Assembly: GCF_958445495.1 (NCBI RefSeq)
Contig: NZ_CAUCSQ010000010.1
Span: 56,147-120,146 of the forward strand
From: an uncultured Bacteroides sp.
Lineage (GTDB): Bacteria; Bacteroidota; Bacteroidia; Bacteroidales; Bacteroidaceae
Length of the DNA stretch: 64,000 nucleotides
Direction of reading: 5' to 3'
The position numbers were made by a program, and so were the translations under genes. Below, in pieces: positions 38,421 through 46,320 of this stretch. Below the pieces are notes generated by a model. The model saw nothing but the letters and a program-made list of their open reading frames with translations. It made no database searches and had not been told where the DNA came from. Within the stretch, counting starts at the first letter, position 1; the number at the start of each line of letters is the position of its first letter.

Positions 38421-39655
38421 TGAACGAGATATTTGAAAACTTATATGACATGACTGCGTTCAGCAATATTGTTGCCGAACCGCAGTTCCTGATAATGTAT
38501 GCCATCGCGTTCGTCTTGCTTTATTTGGGTATCAAGAAACAGTACGAACCCTTGTTGCTGGTTCCTATCGCCTTCGGCGTATTGCTTGCCAACTTCCCCG
38601 GAGGAGATATGGGAGTGGTCCAGGCGGATGAGAATGGCATGGTGATGGTGAACGGGGTAATGAAGAACATCTGGGAAATGCCCCTGCATGATATTGCACA
38701 TGAGCTGGGGTTGATGAACTTCATTTATTATATGTTGATTAAGACAGGCTTCCTGCCGCCGATTATCTTTATGGGAGTCGGTGCATTGACTGATTTCGGT
38801 CCGATGTTGCGTAACCTGCGTCTTTCTATTTTCGGGGCTGCCGCACAGCTTGGCATCTTTACCGTATTGCTGGTAGCTATTCTGATGGGATTCACTCCTA
38901 AAGAGGCGGCTTCTCTCGGCATTATCGGCGGTGCGGACGGTCCGACAGCCATCTTCACGACTATCAAGCTGGCTCCTCATCTGTTGGGACCGATTGCTAT
39001 TGCAGCCTATTCGTATATGGCATTGGTTCCGGTGATTATTCCGCTGGTAGTGAAGTTGCTCTGTACTAAAAAAGAGTTGAGCATCAACATGAAGGAACAA
39101 GAGAAAAAATATCCTTCAAAGACGGAGATTAAGAATCTGCGTGTGCTGAAGATTGTCTTCCCGATTGTGGTGACTACAGTTGTAGCCTTGTTTGTGCCGA
39201 GTGCGGTTCCTTTGATTGGTATGCTGATGTTCGGTAACCTGGTGAAAGAAATCGGGACGAATACATTCCGTCTGTTCGATGCCGCCTCCAATAGCATTAT
39301 GAATGCCGCTACTATTTTTCTCGGATTGTCGGTGGGTGCAACCATGACAACGGAAGCCTTCCTGAATTGGACTACAATCGGCATCGTTATCGGCGGTTTC
39401 CTGGCATTTGCCTTGTCCATTGCGGGCGGTATCCTGTTCGTGAAGTTGGTGAATCTGTTCTCCAAGAAAAAAATCAACCCGCTTATCGGTGCGACCGGAT
39501 TAAGTGCCGTTCCGATGGCGAGCCGTGTTGCCAATGAGATTGCTTTGAAGTACGATTCAAAAAATCATGTGTTGCAATATTGTATGGCAAGTAACATCTC
39601 CGGAGTCATTGGTTCTGCCGTAGCTGCCGGGGTATTGATTTCTTTCCTTGCATAA
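38420..39655 (+). CDS. oadB: Na+-translocating decarboxylase beta subunit (OadB)
   Basis: A 411-residue, highly hydrophobic membrane protein that couples decarboxylation of carboxybiotin to Na+ export. Family segments are GVGALTDFGPMLRNL, the invariant GGADGPTAIFTTIKLAP, ATIFLGLSVGATM and the C-terminal NPLIGATGLSAVPMASRVAN and ASNISGVIGSAVAAG. It is coupled to oadA by a one-base overlap and ends at a strong hairpin that runs into the 3' end of the opposing hypothetical gene. Confidence 0.95.
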   Translation: MNEIFENLYDMTAFSNIVAEPQFLIMYAIAFVLLYLGIKKQYEPLLLVPIAFGVLLANFPGGDMGVVQADENGMVMVNGVMKNIWEMPLHDIAHELGLMNFIYYMLIKTGFLPPIIFMGVGALTDFGPMLRNLRLSIFGAAAQLGIFTVLLVAILMGFTPKEAASLGIIGGADGPTAIFTTIKLAPHLLGPIAIAAYSYMALVPVIIPLVVKLLCTKKELSINMKEQEKKYPSKTEIKNLRVLKIVFPIVVTTVVALFVPSAVPLIGMLMFGNLVKEIGTNTFRLFDAASNSIMNAATIFLGLSVGATMTTEAFLNWTTIGIVIGGFLAFALSIAGGILFVKLVNLFSKKKINPLIGATGLSAVPMASRVANEIALKYDSKNHVLQYCMASNISGVIGSAVAAGVLISFLA

Positions 39656-39684
39656 TTAAAGGACGACATACAATTTAGATTGGG

Positions 39685-39724
39685 GAATCCGGAGGTAAGT
39701 ACTGGCTTATCTCCGGATTCTTGT
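39685..39724. terminator. Shared terminator of oadB and the opposing hypothetical gene
   Basis: GAATCCGGAG (39685-39694) and CTCCGGATTC (39711-39720) form a perfect stem, extended by GTAAG/CTTAT. The right arm covers the last codons of the minus-strand gene. Confidence 0.75.
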
Positions 39725-40090
39725 TGGTTTGCCGGAGAAAATAGTCAATTCGAAGATTGCGAATATAATTTCCGTTGTCGTATATCCGTCAAGAGTGTAT
39801 TCCAGGTTTTCATCTTCGGAAAAATATTTGAGATAGACGGTCGGAACCCCTCTATGGAAATCGAGAAAAAGGTAAGAGGTGTAATTGTAGATTCCCAGGT
39901 CTGCAAATTCATTCAGAATAGCCGTATTGAAAACTGTGCACCAACCGGTTTGGCTTTCGCATCCGGACATCTCGAACCTGCGGTGTTCTTTCATGAAAAC
40001 GTCTTTATTAATATGTCTTAACTGCTGTTGCAATTCGTCCCCGAAAGACAGGCGTTGCCTGATAAGTTTATAAACTTCCTCCTTTGTCAT
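39707..40090 (-). CDS. Hypothetical soluble protein, 127 residues
   Basis: I do not recognise the family. The product (MTKEEVYKLIRQRLSFGDEL...) has a charged helical first half, an ESQTGWCTVFNTAIL segment with a Cys, and an aromatic-rich end; there is no signal peptide or membrane helix. I moved the start from 40204 to ATG 40090 because a -7-like TACCTTTAC (minus strand of 40131-40139) falls between them, and because the upstream 38 residues are low-complexity. The terminator of oadB overlaps its 3' end. Confidence 0.6.
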   Translation of the reverse strand: MTKEEVYKLIRQRLSFGDELQQQLRHINKDVFMKEHRRFEMSGCESQTGWCTVFNTAILNEFADLGIYNYTSYLFLDFHRGVPTVYLKYFSEDENLEYTLDGYTTTEIIFAIFELTIFSGKPTRIRR

Positions 40091-40414
40091 TGTTTTGGGT
40101 TGATTATTTCTATTTTGTTTTATTAATTCCGTAAAGGTAGTTTCTTTTTTGATAATAAACGGAGCTGACCGGATTTCTTTTTGTTTGTCGGGAGAGATAA
40201 ACACATGTTTTTTGTTTCAATAGGGAGATGTTTTGTTCTGACGGGATAACCTCTTGTCCAAGCAATGGAAATTACCGGGCAGTTTGATTGGTCGTTAATT
40301 TGCCATTGGGGGAGATGGCAGGTTTGAAATGCGGGAGTTCTAAAAGAACTGTCAAACGGGAAATGTCTCTTTTTTACAAGGTTATTCCGATTTGAAGGAT
40401 TAACTTTGTGTCCG
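40091..40414. other. Divergent intergenic region with promoters only
   Basis: No gene seen. It carries a probable leftward promoter near 40131-40139, small stems such as AGTTCT/AGAACT near 40336-40350, and the rightward -7 box at 40401-40408. Confidence 0.4.
40401..40408 (+). promoter_or_regulatory. -7 box abutting the AraC-type gene
   Basis: TAACTTTG ends 6 nt before ATG 40415, which would place transcription start on or next to the start codon. Confidence 0.6.
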
Positions 40415-41209
40415 ATGGAACATTTCAGTATTATACGTCCCTCTGCAGTACTTACACCCTACGTCAAGCACTACTGGCTATTGGAAAGCGATGATGTTGT
40501 CAATTCACAGCGGATCTTTCCGAGCGGCAATGTGGATTTATTATTCCACAGGGCTAATCCTATGAAATGCAACCGTCAGCTTATTGCGACGACTTCGTTT
40601 TCAGGACAGTCTCTTTCTTTTGCGGATTTGATTCCGACAGGGACGGTTAGTATGATTGCTGTGGTATTTCACCCGTTCGGAGTAAAAGCTTTCTTTGAGT
40701 TGCCCCTCTCCGAATTATCCGGTTTGATTGTTTCGGCGGATGACTTGAACATCGGTTCATTAAAAGAGTTGGAAGACAAGATACTTCATACGACTGATAA
40801 CCATACTTGCATCCATCTGATTGAAGCCTTTTTAATGAATCGTTTGCAACCTTTGAAAGAATATAATTACCGGAGGATGGTTACGGCTGTCAATGCAATC
40901 AACCAGTGCGGTAAAGAACTTTCCGTATCCCGTCTCGCGGAGGAGATTTGTCTGAGTAAAAAACAGTTTCAACGGATTTTTGGCGAATACGTGGGAGCGA
41001 CCCCGAAAGAATTTATGCGGATTGTCCGGTTTCACAGGGCGCTCTATACGTTGCAGCAAAACCCGGCGATGAATTTTACCGCATTGGCTTATGAATGCGG
41101 TTATTATGACCAGGCACACATGATAAACGAGTTCAAGCTTTTTTCCGGTTACACTCCGGGCCAGTATGTGGCAATCTGTACCCCTTATTCCGATTATTTC
41201 TCTATTTAG
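40415..41209 (+). CDS. AraC-family transcriptional regulator (DUF6597-type sensor)
   Basis: A 264-residue regulator. The N-terminal domain HFSIIRPSAVLTPYVKHYWLLES...GNVDLLFHRA is the DUF6597-like fold common in this AraC subgroup. The C-terminal 100 residues are an AraC double HTH (ELSVSRLAEEICLSKKQFQRIF; MNFTALAYECGYYDQAHMINEF). The in-frame TTG at 40406 lies inside the promoter and is rejected. The VOC-domain gene 77 nt downstream has its own -7 box and is the likely target or partner, a pairing often seen for this regulator type. Confidence 0.92.
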   Translation: MEHFSIIRPSAVLTPYVKHYWLLESDDVVNSQRIFPSGNVDLLFHRANPMKCNRQLIATTSFSGQSLSFADLIPTGTVSMIAVVFHPFGVKAFFELPLSELSGLIVSADDLNIGSLKELEDKILHTTDNHTCIHLIEAFLMNRLQPLKEYNYRRMVTAVNAINQCGKELSVSRLAEEICLSKKQFQRIFGEYVGATPKEFMRIVRFHRALYTLQQNPAMNFTALAYECGYYDQAHMINEFKLFSGYTPGQYVAICTPYSDYFSI

Positions 41210-41244
41210 TCCCTTTTTTCCAAGTTTACGGATTTTCGTCGCTT

Positions 41245-41252
41245 TACCTTTG
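41245..41252 (+). promoter_or_regulatory. -7 box for the VOC gene
   Basis: TACCTTTG, 34 nt before ATG 41287, with TTTACG about 20 nt upstream as a weak -33 element. Confidence 0.55.
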
Positions 41253-41286
41253 TGAGGTCAATAAGACAGAAACTAAAAATTAACAA

Positions 41287-41661
41287 ATGATGAAAAATTT
41301 GATTGAATTGGTAGAAATTCCTTCGGTGGATTTTGAGCGTGCAGTAAGGTTTTATGAAACAGTATTAGGCATCGAGCTGAGGGTCTGTGATGCTTGTGAG
41401 ACGGAAAAGATGGCTTTCTTTTCAGATTTCTCAATCAAGCCTAATGTCGCAATCTCGTGGGCGACGGATTTTCATCCTTCCAGAGATGGCGTATTGGTCA
41501 GTCTGCCGGTCGAAAGCATCGAAACTGCGTTATCCCTGATTGAGGCTAACGGCGGTAAGACAGTCCGTCCAAAAACTAAAATAGAAGCGGACGGGATGGG
41601 GTATTTTGCCATGTTTGCCGATAGTGAAGGAAATACGCTTGGACTTTATGCTGAGAAATAG
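41287..41661 (+). CDS. VOC (glyoxalase-fold) family protein
   Basis: A 124-residue protein with the vicinal-oxygen-chelate pattern: LVEIPSVDFERAVRFYETVLGIEL, then KPNVAISWATDF, a second half VLVSLPVESIETALSLIEANGG and the end MFADSEGNTLGLYAEK. The family includes glyoxalases, dioxygenases and resistance proteins; this small form gives no hint of substrate. It follows an AraC-type regulator in the same direction with a separate promoter. Confidence 0.88.
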   Translation: MMKNLIELVEIPSVDFERAVRFYETVLGIELRVCDACETEKMAFFSDFSIKPNVAISWATDFHPSRDGVLVSLPVESIETALSLIEANGGKTVRPKTKIEADGMGYFAMFADSEGNTLGLYAEK

Positions 41662-41802
41662 GCCTGGCGGAAACCGGCAGGTGACATCTCTCCGCTTCGG
41701 TTCGGGGCAGGCAGTATATGTATTTTCCAGTACCTTTTTCTGATTTTCCTGCCGGAAAAAGAACTTATGGCTTTCCGGGAAGGAGAGGGGAGGAAAAGAA
41801 TG

Positions 41803-41840
41803 AAAAAAGGAGATTTCGAACTCGAAACCTCCTTTTTCTC
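41803..41840 (-). terminator. rpmE2 terminator (also usable by the VOC gene)
   Basis: AAAAAAGGAGATTTCG (41803-41818) pairs with CGAAACCTCCTTTTTC (41823-41838), flanked by A and T runs on both sides. Confidence 0.8.
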
Positions 41841-41861
41841 AATCTTACGGAAAAGATTGAT

Positions 41862-42116
41862 TTATTTCTTCTTACGGTCACCATAACGGCTCATGAACTT
41901 ATCAACACGTCCGGCTGTGTCTACCAATGTAGATTTACCTGTATAGAACGGGTGAGACGTGTTTGAGATTTCAATTTTCAGCAACGGATAAGTTTCACCT
42001 TCAAATTCAATGGTTTCTTTCGTTGCTACAGTTGACTTGGACAAAAACATGTCACCGTTTGACATATCTTTGAATACTACCGGACGGTATGATTCTGGAT
42101 GAATACCTTTTTTCAT
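41862..42116 (-). CDS. rpmE2: 50S ribosomal protein L31 type B
   Basis: An 84-residue protein opening [21 protein letters not shown], with [13 protein letters not shown] and the basic tail RYGDRKKK. It contains no cysteine, i.e. the zinc-independent (type B) L31 form. It is monocistronic, with a TATCTTTG -7 box at 42193-42200 and a strong terminator behind it. Confidence 0.96.
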   Translation of the reverse strand: MKKGIHPESYRPVVFKDMSNGDMFLSKSTVATKETIEFEGETYPLLKIEISNTSHPFYTGKSTLVDTAGRVDKFMSRYGDRKKK

Positions 42117-42192
42117 TTCAGTATCTGTTTTTTTAATTTATATTCTGTTCCTATTTTTGGTAAGAAATAGTGTAATGGTCTTTTTCAGAGCG

Positions 42193-42200
42193 CAAAGATA
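42193..42200 (-). promoter_or_regulatory. -7 box for rpmE2
   Basis: TATCTTTG on the minus strand, 76 nt upstream of ATG 42116. Confidence 0.55.
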
Positions 42201-42418
42201 ATGCTTTTCTTTGAAATAGAAAAAAGTTTTATGGAAAAACTTCGGTAGAGGTATCCTGTTTTATAAGTAGAAGGCAGGTAATCTTGTTCATATTCATTTG
42301 CTAGGTAGACATTACAATCTGATATCAGACTCACTTTCCTATAAGAAATCAGTCACGGATTTAAACCTTTTTCTGCTATATTTTCCTTTCCGATGTTCGT
42401 TATTCGGGTGAGAATGCT

Positions 42419-42426
42419 TACTTTTG
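42419..42426 (+). promoter_or_regulatory. -7 box for fba
   Basis: TACTTTTG, 39 nt before ATG 42466, with TTCG about 20 nt upstream as a weak -33. Confidence 0.55.
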
Positions 42427-42465
42427 CGTAGAATTTTTATTCACTAACAATAAACTTTAAACAAA

Positions 42466-43470
42466 ATGGTAAATTACAAAGATTTAGGATTGGTAAACAC
42501 AAGAGAAATGTTTGCTAAGGCTATCAAAGGTGGATATGCTATCCCAGCATTCAACTTCAACAATATGGAACAAATGCAGGCTATCATCAAGGCTGCTGTT
42601 GAAACTAAATCTCCTGTGATTCTTCAGGTTTCCAAAGGTGCGCGTCAGTATGCTAACGCAACTTTGTTGCGTTACATGGCCCAGGGTGCTGTGGAATATG
42701 CTAAAGAATTAGGTTGTGCACATCCCGAAATCGTTCTTCACCTTGACCACGGAGATACTTTTGAAACTTGCAAGTCTTGCATCGACTCCGGTTTTTCTTC
42801 AGTCATGATTGACGGTTCTCATCTTCCTTACGAAGAAAACGTAGCGTTGACGAAGAAAGTGGTTGACTATGCTCACCAGTTCGATGTAACTGTAGAAGGT
42901 GAATTGGGCGTGTTGGCAGGTGTGGAAGATGAAGTTTCTTCAGACCATCACACATATACCGACCCCGAAGAAGTAATTGATTTTGCTACTCGTACGGGTT
43001 GCGACTCTTTGGCAATCTCTATCGGTACTTCTCACGGTGCTTATAAATTCACTCCGGAACAATGCCACATCGACCCGAAGACAGGCCGTATGGTTCCTCC
43101 TCCGTTGGCATTCAACGTATTGGACGCTGTAATGGAAAAACTTCCGGGATTCCCTATCGTTCTTCACGGTTCATCTTCTGTTCCTCAGGAAGAAGTGGAA
43201 ACTATCAACAAATACGGCGGTGCTCTGAAAGCTGCTATCGGTATTCCGGAAGAAGAATTGCGTAAGGCCGCTAAGTCTGCTGTTTGCAAGATTAATATCG
43301 ACTCAGACTCTCGTCTGGCTATGACTGCTGCCGTACGTAAAGTATTCGCTGAAAAACCGGCTGAATTCGACCCGCGTAAGTATCTGGGACCGGCTCGTGA
43401 CAATATGGAAAAACTGTATAAGCACAAAATCATCAATGTGCTCGGTTCCGATAATAAACTGGCACAGTAA
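42466..43470 (+). CDS. fba: Class II fructose-bisphosphate aldolase
   Basis: A 334-residue zinc-dependent aldolase of glycolysis/gluconeogenesis. It has GYAIPAFNFNNMEQMQAI, the catalytic/metal segment VLHLDHGDTFETC, MIDGSHLPYEEN, VEGELGVLAGVED, AISIGTSHGAYKF and the late phosphate/metal segment PIVLHGSSSVPQ. Codon use is very regular, as expected of a highly expressed gene. It is monocistronic with its own promoter and terminator. Confidence 0.97.
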   Translation: MVNYKDLGLVNTREMFAKAIKGGYAIPAFNFNNMEQMQAIIKAAVETKSPVILQVSKGARQYANATLLRYMAQGAVEYAKELGCAHPEIVLHLDHGDTFETCKSCIDSGFSSVMIDGSHLPYEENVALTKKVVDYAHQFDVTVEGELGVLAGVEDEVSSDHHTYTDPEEVIDFATRTGCDSLAISIGTSHGAYKFTPEQCHIDPKTGRMVPPPLAFNVLDAVMEKLPGFPIVLHGSSSVPQEEVETINKYGGALKAAIGIPEEELRKAAKSAVCKINIDSDSRLAMTAAVRKVFAEKPAEFDPRKYLGPARDNMEKLYKHKIINVLGSDNKLAQ

Positions 43471-43497
43471 TCTTCGGATTATTCCAGAATAAATTTG

Positions 43498-43536
43498 AAA
43501 GGCTGCTATCGGTTTTAACGGTGGCAGCCTTTTTTA
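43498..43536 (+). terminator. fba terminator
   Basis: AAAGGCTGC (43498-43506) pairs with GCAGCCTTT (43524-43532), followed by T residues. Confidence 0.8.
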
Positions 43537-43620
43537 GGGACATTTACTGAATATCCCTAATTCGCAATACTTTAAGTATGAATTAGTTGGCTAATTTTAT
43601 ACTATTTACCGAATGTCCCT
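43536..43620. repeat. Nested inverted repeat between fba and mmdB
   Basis: The outer arms are AGGGACATT (43536-43544) and AATGTCCCT (43612-43620). An inner palindrome CTAATTC-gca-ATACTT / AAGTATGAATTAG spans about 43557-43586. The 85-bp element has no ORF and looks like a MITE-type or IS-end remnant. Confidence 0.6.
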
Positions 43621-43693
43621 TTTTATTGGGTCATCTTGAGTCCTGGAACGGTATTGCATCTGAGAATGAGAAAGAATAACATAAGGCAATAAA

Positions 43694-43728
43694 AAAAACG
43701 CTTCCTTCTTTGATAAGGAAGCGTTTTT
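43694..43728 (-). terminator. Terminator of the methylmalonyl-CoA decarboxylase operon
   Basis: AAAAACGCTTCCTT (43694-43707) pairs with AAGGAAGCGTTTTT (43715-43728); A and T runs allow use from both sides. Confidence 0.85.
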
Positions 43729-43747
43729 ATATGAAAGACAGTTGTTT

Positions 43748-44908
43748 TTACATCAAGAATCCAAGCAGGATACCGGCAGCGACAGCCGAACCGATTACTC
43801 CGGCAACATTCGGACCCATGGCATGCATCAGCAAATAGTTGGTCGGGTCATATTCCAGACCGATAATTTGGGAGATACGGGCGGAGTCAGGAACTGCGGA
43901 TACACCGGCATTACCGATTAGCGGATTAATCTTATTACCTTTCTTCAGGAAAAGATTGAAGATTTTGACGAAGAGTACGCCGGATGCGGTAGCAATGATG
44001 AATGACAAAGCACCGAGAGCGAAAATCTTGATTGAGTCAAACGTCAGGAATTCGGATGCTTGAGTGGAAGCGCCCACCGTAAGTCCCAACAGGATGGTAA
44101 TCGTATCAATCAACGGACCGCTGGCCGTGTTAGCCAAACGACGGGTCACACCGCTTTCTTTCAGCAAGTTGCCGAAGAACAGCATACCCAGCAAAGGCAG
44201 ACCGGAAGGAACCAGGAAGCAAGTCAACAGCAAACCGATAATCGGGAAAATCACCTTTTCCGTATGTGAAACGGCACGCGGCGGCTTCATGCGGATAACA
44301 CGCTCGTGCTTGGTGGTGAGCAAACGCATGATTGGCGGTTGTATCACCGGCACTAGCGCCATATAGGAATAGGCGGACACCGCAATAGCTCCCATCAGGT
44401 TCGGGGCCAGTTTGGACGAAAGGAAGATAGCCGTCGGGCCGTCCGCACCGCCGATAATGCCGATAGCACCGGCCTGCATCGGGTCGAATCCCATTTCCAA
44501 TGCAATCATATAAGCCCCGAAAATACCGAATTGTGCGGCTGCGCCAATCAGCATCAGTTTGGGGTTAGAGATAAGTGCGGAAAAGTCGGTCATGGCGCCG
44601 ATACCTAAAAATATGAGTGGCGGATACCAGCCGGAAGTCACTCCCTGGTACAATATGTTCAATACCGAACCTTCTTCGTAAATGCCGACTTTCAGTCCGG
44701 CATCCATGTTAAAAGGTATATTACCGATTAGGATACCGAATCCGATGGGAATCAGCAACATCGGTTCAAACTCTTTGGCTACGGCCAAGTAGATGAACGC
44801 CAGGCCGACAAGAATCATGATGATGTGTCCCGCTGTAGCGTTGGCAAATCCTGTGTAGGTCCAGAAGTCGGCAAGGTTGTTTCCTAAAAAGTTAATAAAA
44901 TCTCCCAT
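43748..44908 (-). CDS. mmdB: Methylmalonyl-CoA decarboxylase beta subunit (Na+ pump)
   Basis: A 386-residue polytopic protein of the OadB/MmdB family: LGIGAMTDFSALISNPK, the invariant GGADGPTAIFLSSKLAP, TITILLGLTVGAST, NPLIGNAGVSAVPDSARISQ and MGPNVAGVIGSAVAAG. It takes carboxybiotin from the carrier subunit and exports Na+. It is paralogous to OadB at 38420-39655. It is the last gene of the mce-mmdA-(LTD-OadG)-mmdC-mmdB operon, with one base between it and mmdC. Confidence 0.93.
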   Translation of the reverse strand: MGDFINFLGNNLADFWTYTGFANATAGHIIMILVGLAFIYLAVAKEFEPMLLIPIGFGILIGNIPFNMDAGLKVGIYEEGSVLNILYQGVTSGWYPPLIFLGIGAMTDFSALISNPKLMLIGAAAQFGIFGAYMIALEMGFDPMQAGAIGIIGGADGPTAIFLSSKLAPNLMGAIAVSAYSYMALVPVIQPPIMRLLTTKHERVIRMKPPRAVSHTEKVIFPIIGLLLTCFLVPSGLPLLGMLFFGNLLKESGVTRRLANTASGPLIDTITILLGLTVGASTQASEFLTFDSIKIFALGALSFIIATASGVLFVKIFNLFLKKGNKINPLIGNAGVSAVPDSARISQIIGLEYDPTNYLLMHAMGPNVAGVIGSAVAAGILLGFLM

Positions 44909-44909
44909 A

Positions 44910-45344
44910 TTATTCGATAATTACGAGGTCAGTACCTTCAAGAACAGAATCTCCCTTGTTGACATTGACGGCAGTCACTTTACCGTCTTTGTCCGCATTG
45001 ATATTGTTTTCCATTTTCATGGCTTCCAATATAATGATAGTTTGTCCCTTTTTTACGGTATCGCCGACATTTACCTTGATATCGAGGATAACGCCCGGCA
45101 GCGGAGATTTAACACCGGATTTGCCGCCGGAAGGAGCGGTCGGTTTCACTACCGGCGTGGTAGGAGCGGCCGGAGAGTTAGGCAAAGGACGCACCACGGG
45201 CCTTGCCGGTGCAGCCTTCGGTTGTTTTTCCATTTCCACTTTATAGTGTGTACCGTTCACTTCTACGTGAGCGATGTTGTCTTCGATGTCTCCAATGGTT
45301 ACTTTATATGAGTTACCGTTGATTTTATATTTATATTCTTTCAT
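44910..45344 (-). CDS. mmdC: Biotin carrier subunit of methylmalonyl-CoA decarboxylase
   Basis: A 144-residue biotinyl protein. The N-terminal part MKEYKYKINGNSYKVTIGDI leads into a Pro/Ala-rich flexible linker (KAAPARPVVRPLPNSPAAPT) and the C-terminal biotinyl domain with the target lysine in ILEAMKMEN. In this system the carrier is a separate chain, unlike OadA, which has the biotin domain fused. It is tightly packed with mmdB (one base) and the LTD-OadG gene (24 nt). Confidence 0.93.
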   Translation of the reverse strand: MKEYKYKINGNSYKVTIGDIEDNIAHVEVNGTHYKVEMEKQPKAAPARPVVRPLPNSPAAPTTPVVKPTAPSGGKSGVKSPLPGVILDIKVNVGDTVKKGQTIIILEAMKMENNINADKDGKVTAVNVNKGDSVLEGTDLVIIE

Positions 45345-45368
45345 CGTTTTATCTTTTTATTGGGTGAT

Positions 45369-46289
45369 TTACTTTCTGGGGGGAGTCTCGCGCAAAGTGT
45401 AAATCTTTGAGCTCCACGGTGAATAGCTGCGTTTCACACGAGTGATAGTCAATACGGTTTCTTCTACATCGTGTACTTCATCCTGCATTTCATGCAATGC
45501 CATGGAGATGGCGGCATATACTTCGCCCGGAGCCTGCGATAACTGTTTCGCTTCGTGCTTGTCGATACCTTTGGATTTCATGGTATTGCGTTTGCTCAGG
45601 TTCACGGCTATTTTGCCGATGATTTTGAAAGCGATGAAAAGAAGAATCAATCCGCAGAATACTACGCTCATAGCCGAAATGGACATACCGATGCCGACCG
45701 CATCATGTTCTTCGAATTTTTCCATCTTGGCGTTGCTGTTAAGCGTCTTGTTATTCGTGCTCGGAGTGACATACTTGTCGCTGCTTCCGCCTTTCACTTC
45801 CCATTCCAGCGCTCCGTCACTGATACGTGCGTAAGAATGGTCGGGTTTGAGAACACCTGCCGGTACTACCACTTCGTCCAGCAGCTTCTTGCCGGAATCG
45901 AACAGGCCGACCCAATTGGCTGTTTCGGCGTTCAGTTTGAAGTTCGTGTGGAAAGTTCCGCGGTTCGGCTCTCCGTCTGCCCAGAATAAGGCATGTTGAC
46001 GGGGTTTTATTACTGTCAGGATATCGCCTTTCGGGATAAAATAAGTAATCGTGTCTCCCGGTTGGCTGCTCACCTTTAACAGGCAAGCTGCCAAATCGGC
46101 GCTGCCGTATGACTTGTTGAATATTTCAATCCATGCGCTGTGTACCCCGTAATCGTCCTGATAGTTGCTTTGGTTGTCTATCAGGATTTCATTTAGCACC
46201 AGCTTGCTGTTCGACTCTTGTTCTCCGCAAGAAGTCAGCCCGGCGAGCGATAGCAAAGAAAGGAATATTCCGGTTTTGAATTTGTTCAT
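45369..46289 (-). CDS. Lamin-tail-domain/OadG fusion lipoprotein (delta/gamma subunit)
   Basis: A 306-residue protein in the slot where a short MmdD/OadG subunit is expected. It opens with a lipoprotein signal (MNKFKTGIFLSLLSLAGLTSC). A lamin-tail domain of about 150 residues follows (KLVLNEILIDNQS, SAWIEIFNKSYGSADLAAC, GEPNRGTFHTNFKL, DHSYARISDGALEW). A membrane helix (SISAMSVVFCGLILLFIAFKI) and an OadG-like cytosolic end complete it, the last region being rich in E-V-x-A-A-I-S. So a periplasm- or surface-side LTD is joined to the membrane anchor of the sodium pump. The start at 46289 avoids overlap with mmdA and begins the signal. The role of the LTD is unknown. Confidence 0.85.
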   Translation of the reverse strand: MNKFKTGIFLSLLSLAGLTSCGEQESNSKLVLNEILIDNQSNYQDDYGVHSAWIEIFNKSYGSADLAACLLKVSSQPGDTITYFIPKGDILTVIKPRQHALFWADGEPNRGTFHTNFKLNAETANWVGLFDSGKKLLDEVVVPAGVLKPDHSYARISDGALEWEVKGGSSDKYVTPSTNNKTLNSNAKMEKFEEHDAVGIGMSISAMSVVFCGLILLFIAFKIIGKIAVNLSKRNTMKSKGIDKHEAKQLSQAPGEVYAAISMALHEMQDEVHDVEETVLTITRVKRSYSPWSSKIYTLRETPPRK

Positions 46290-46320
46290 AATCGTTCTTG
46301 TTTTAATGTGAAAAGTTAGA

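Larger units (their letters stand above)
42117..42465. other. Divergent promoter region of rpmE2 and fba
   Basis: No gene seen; only promoter elements at 42193-42200 (leftward) and 42419-42426 (rightward). Confidence 0.5.
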
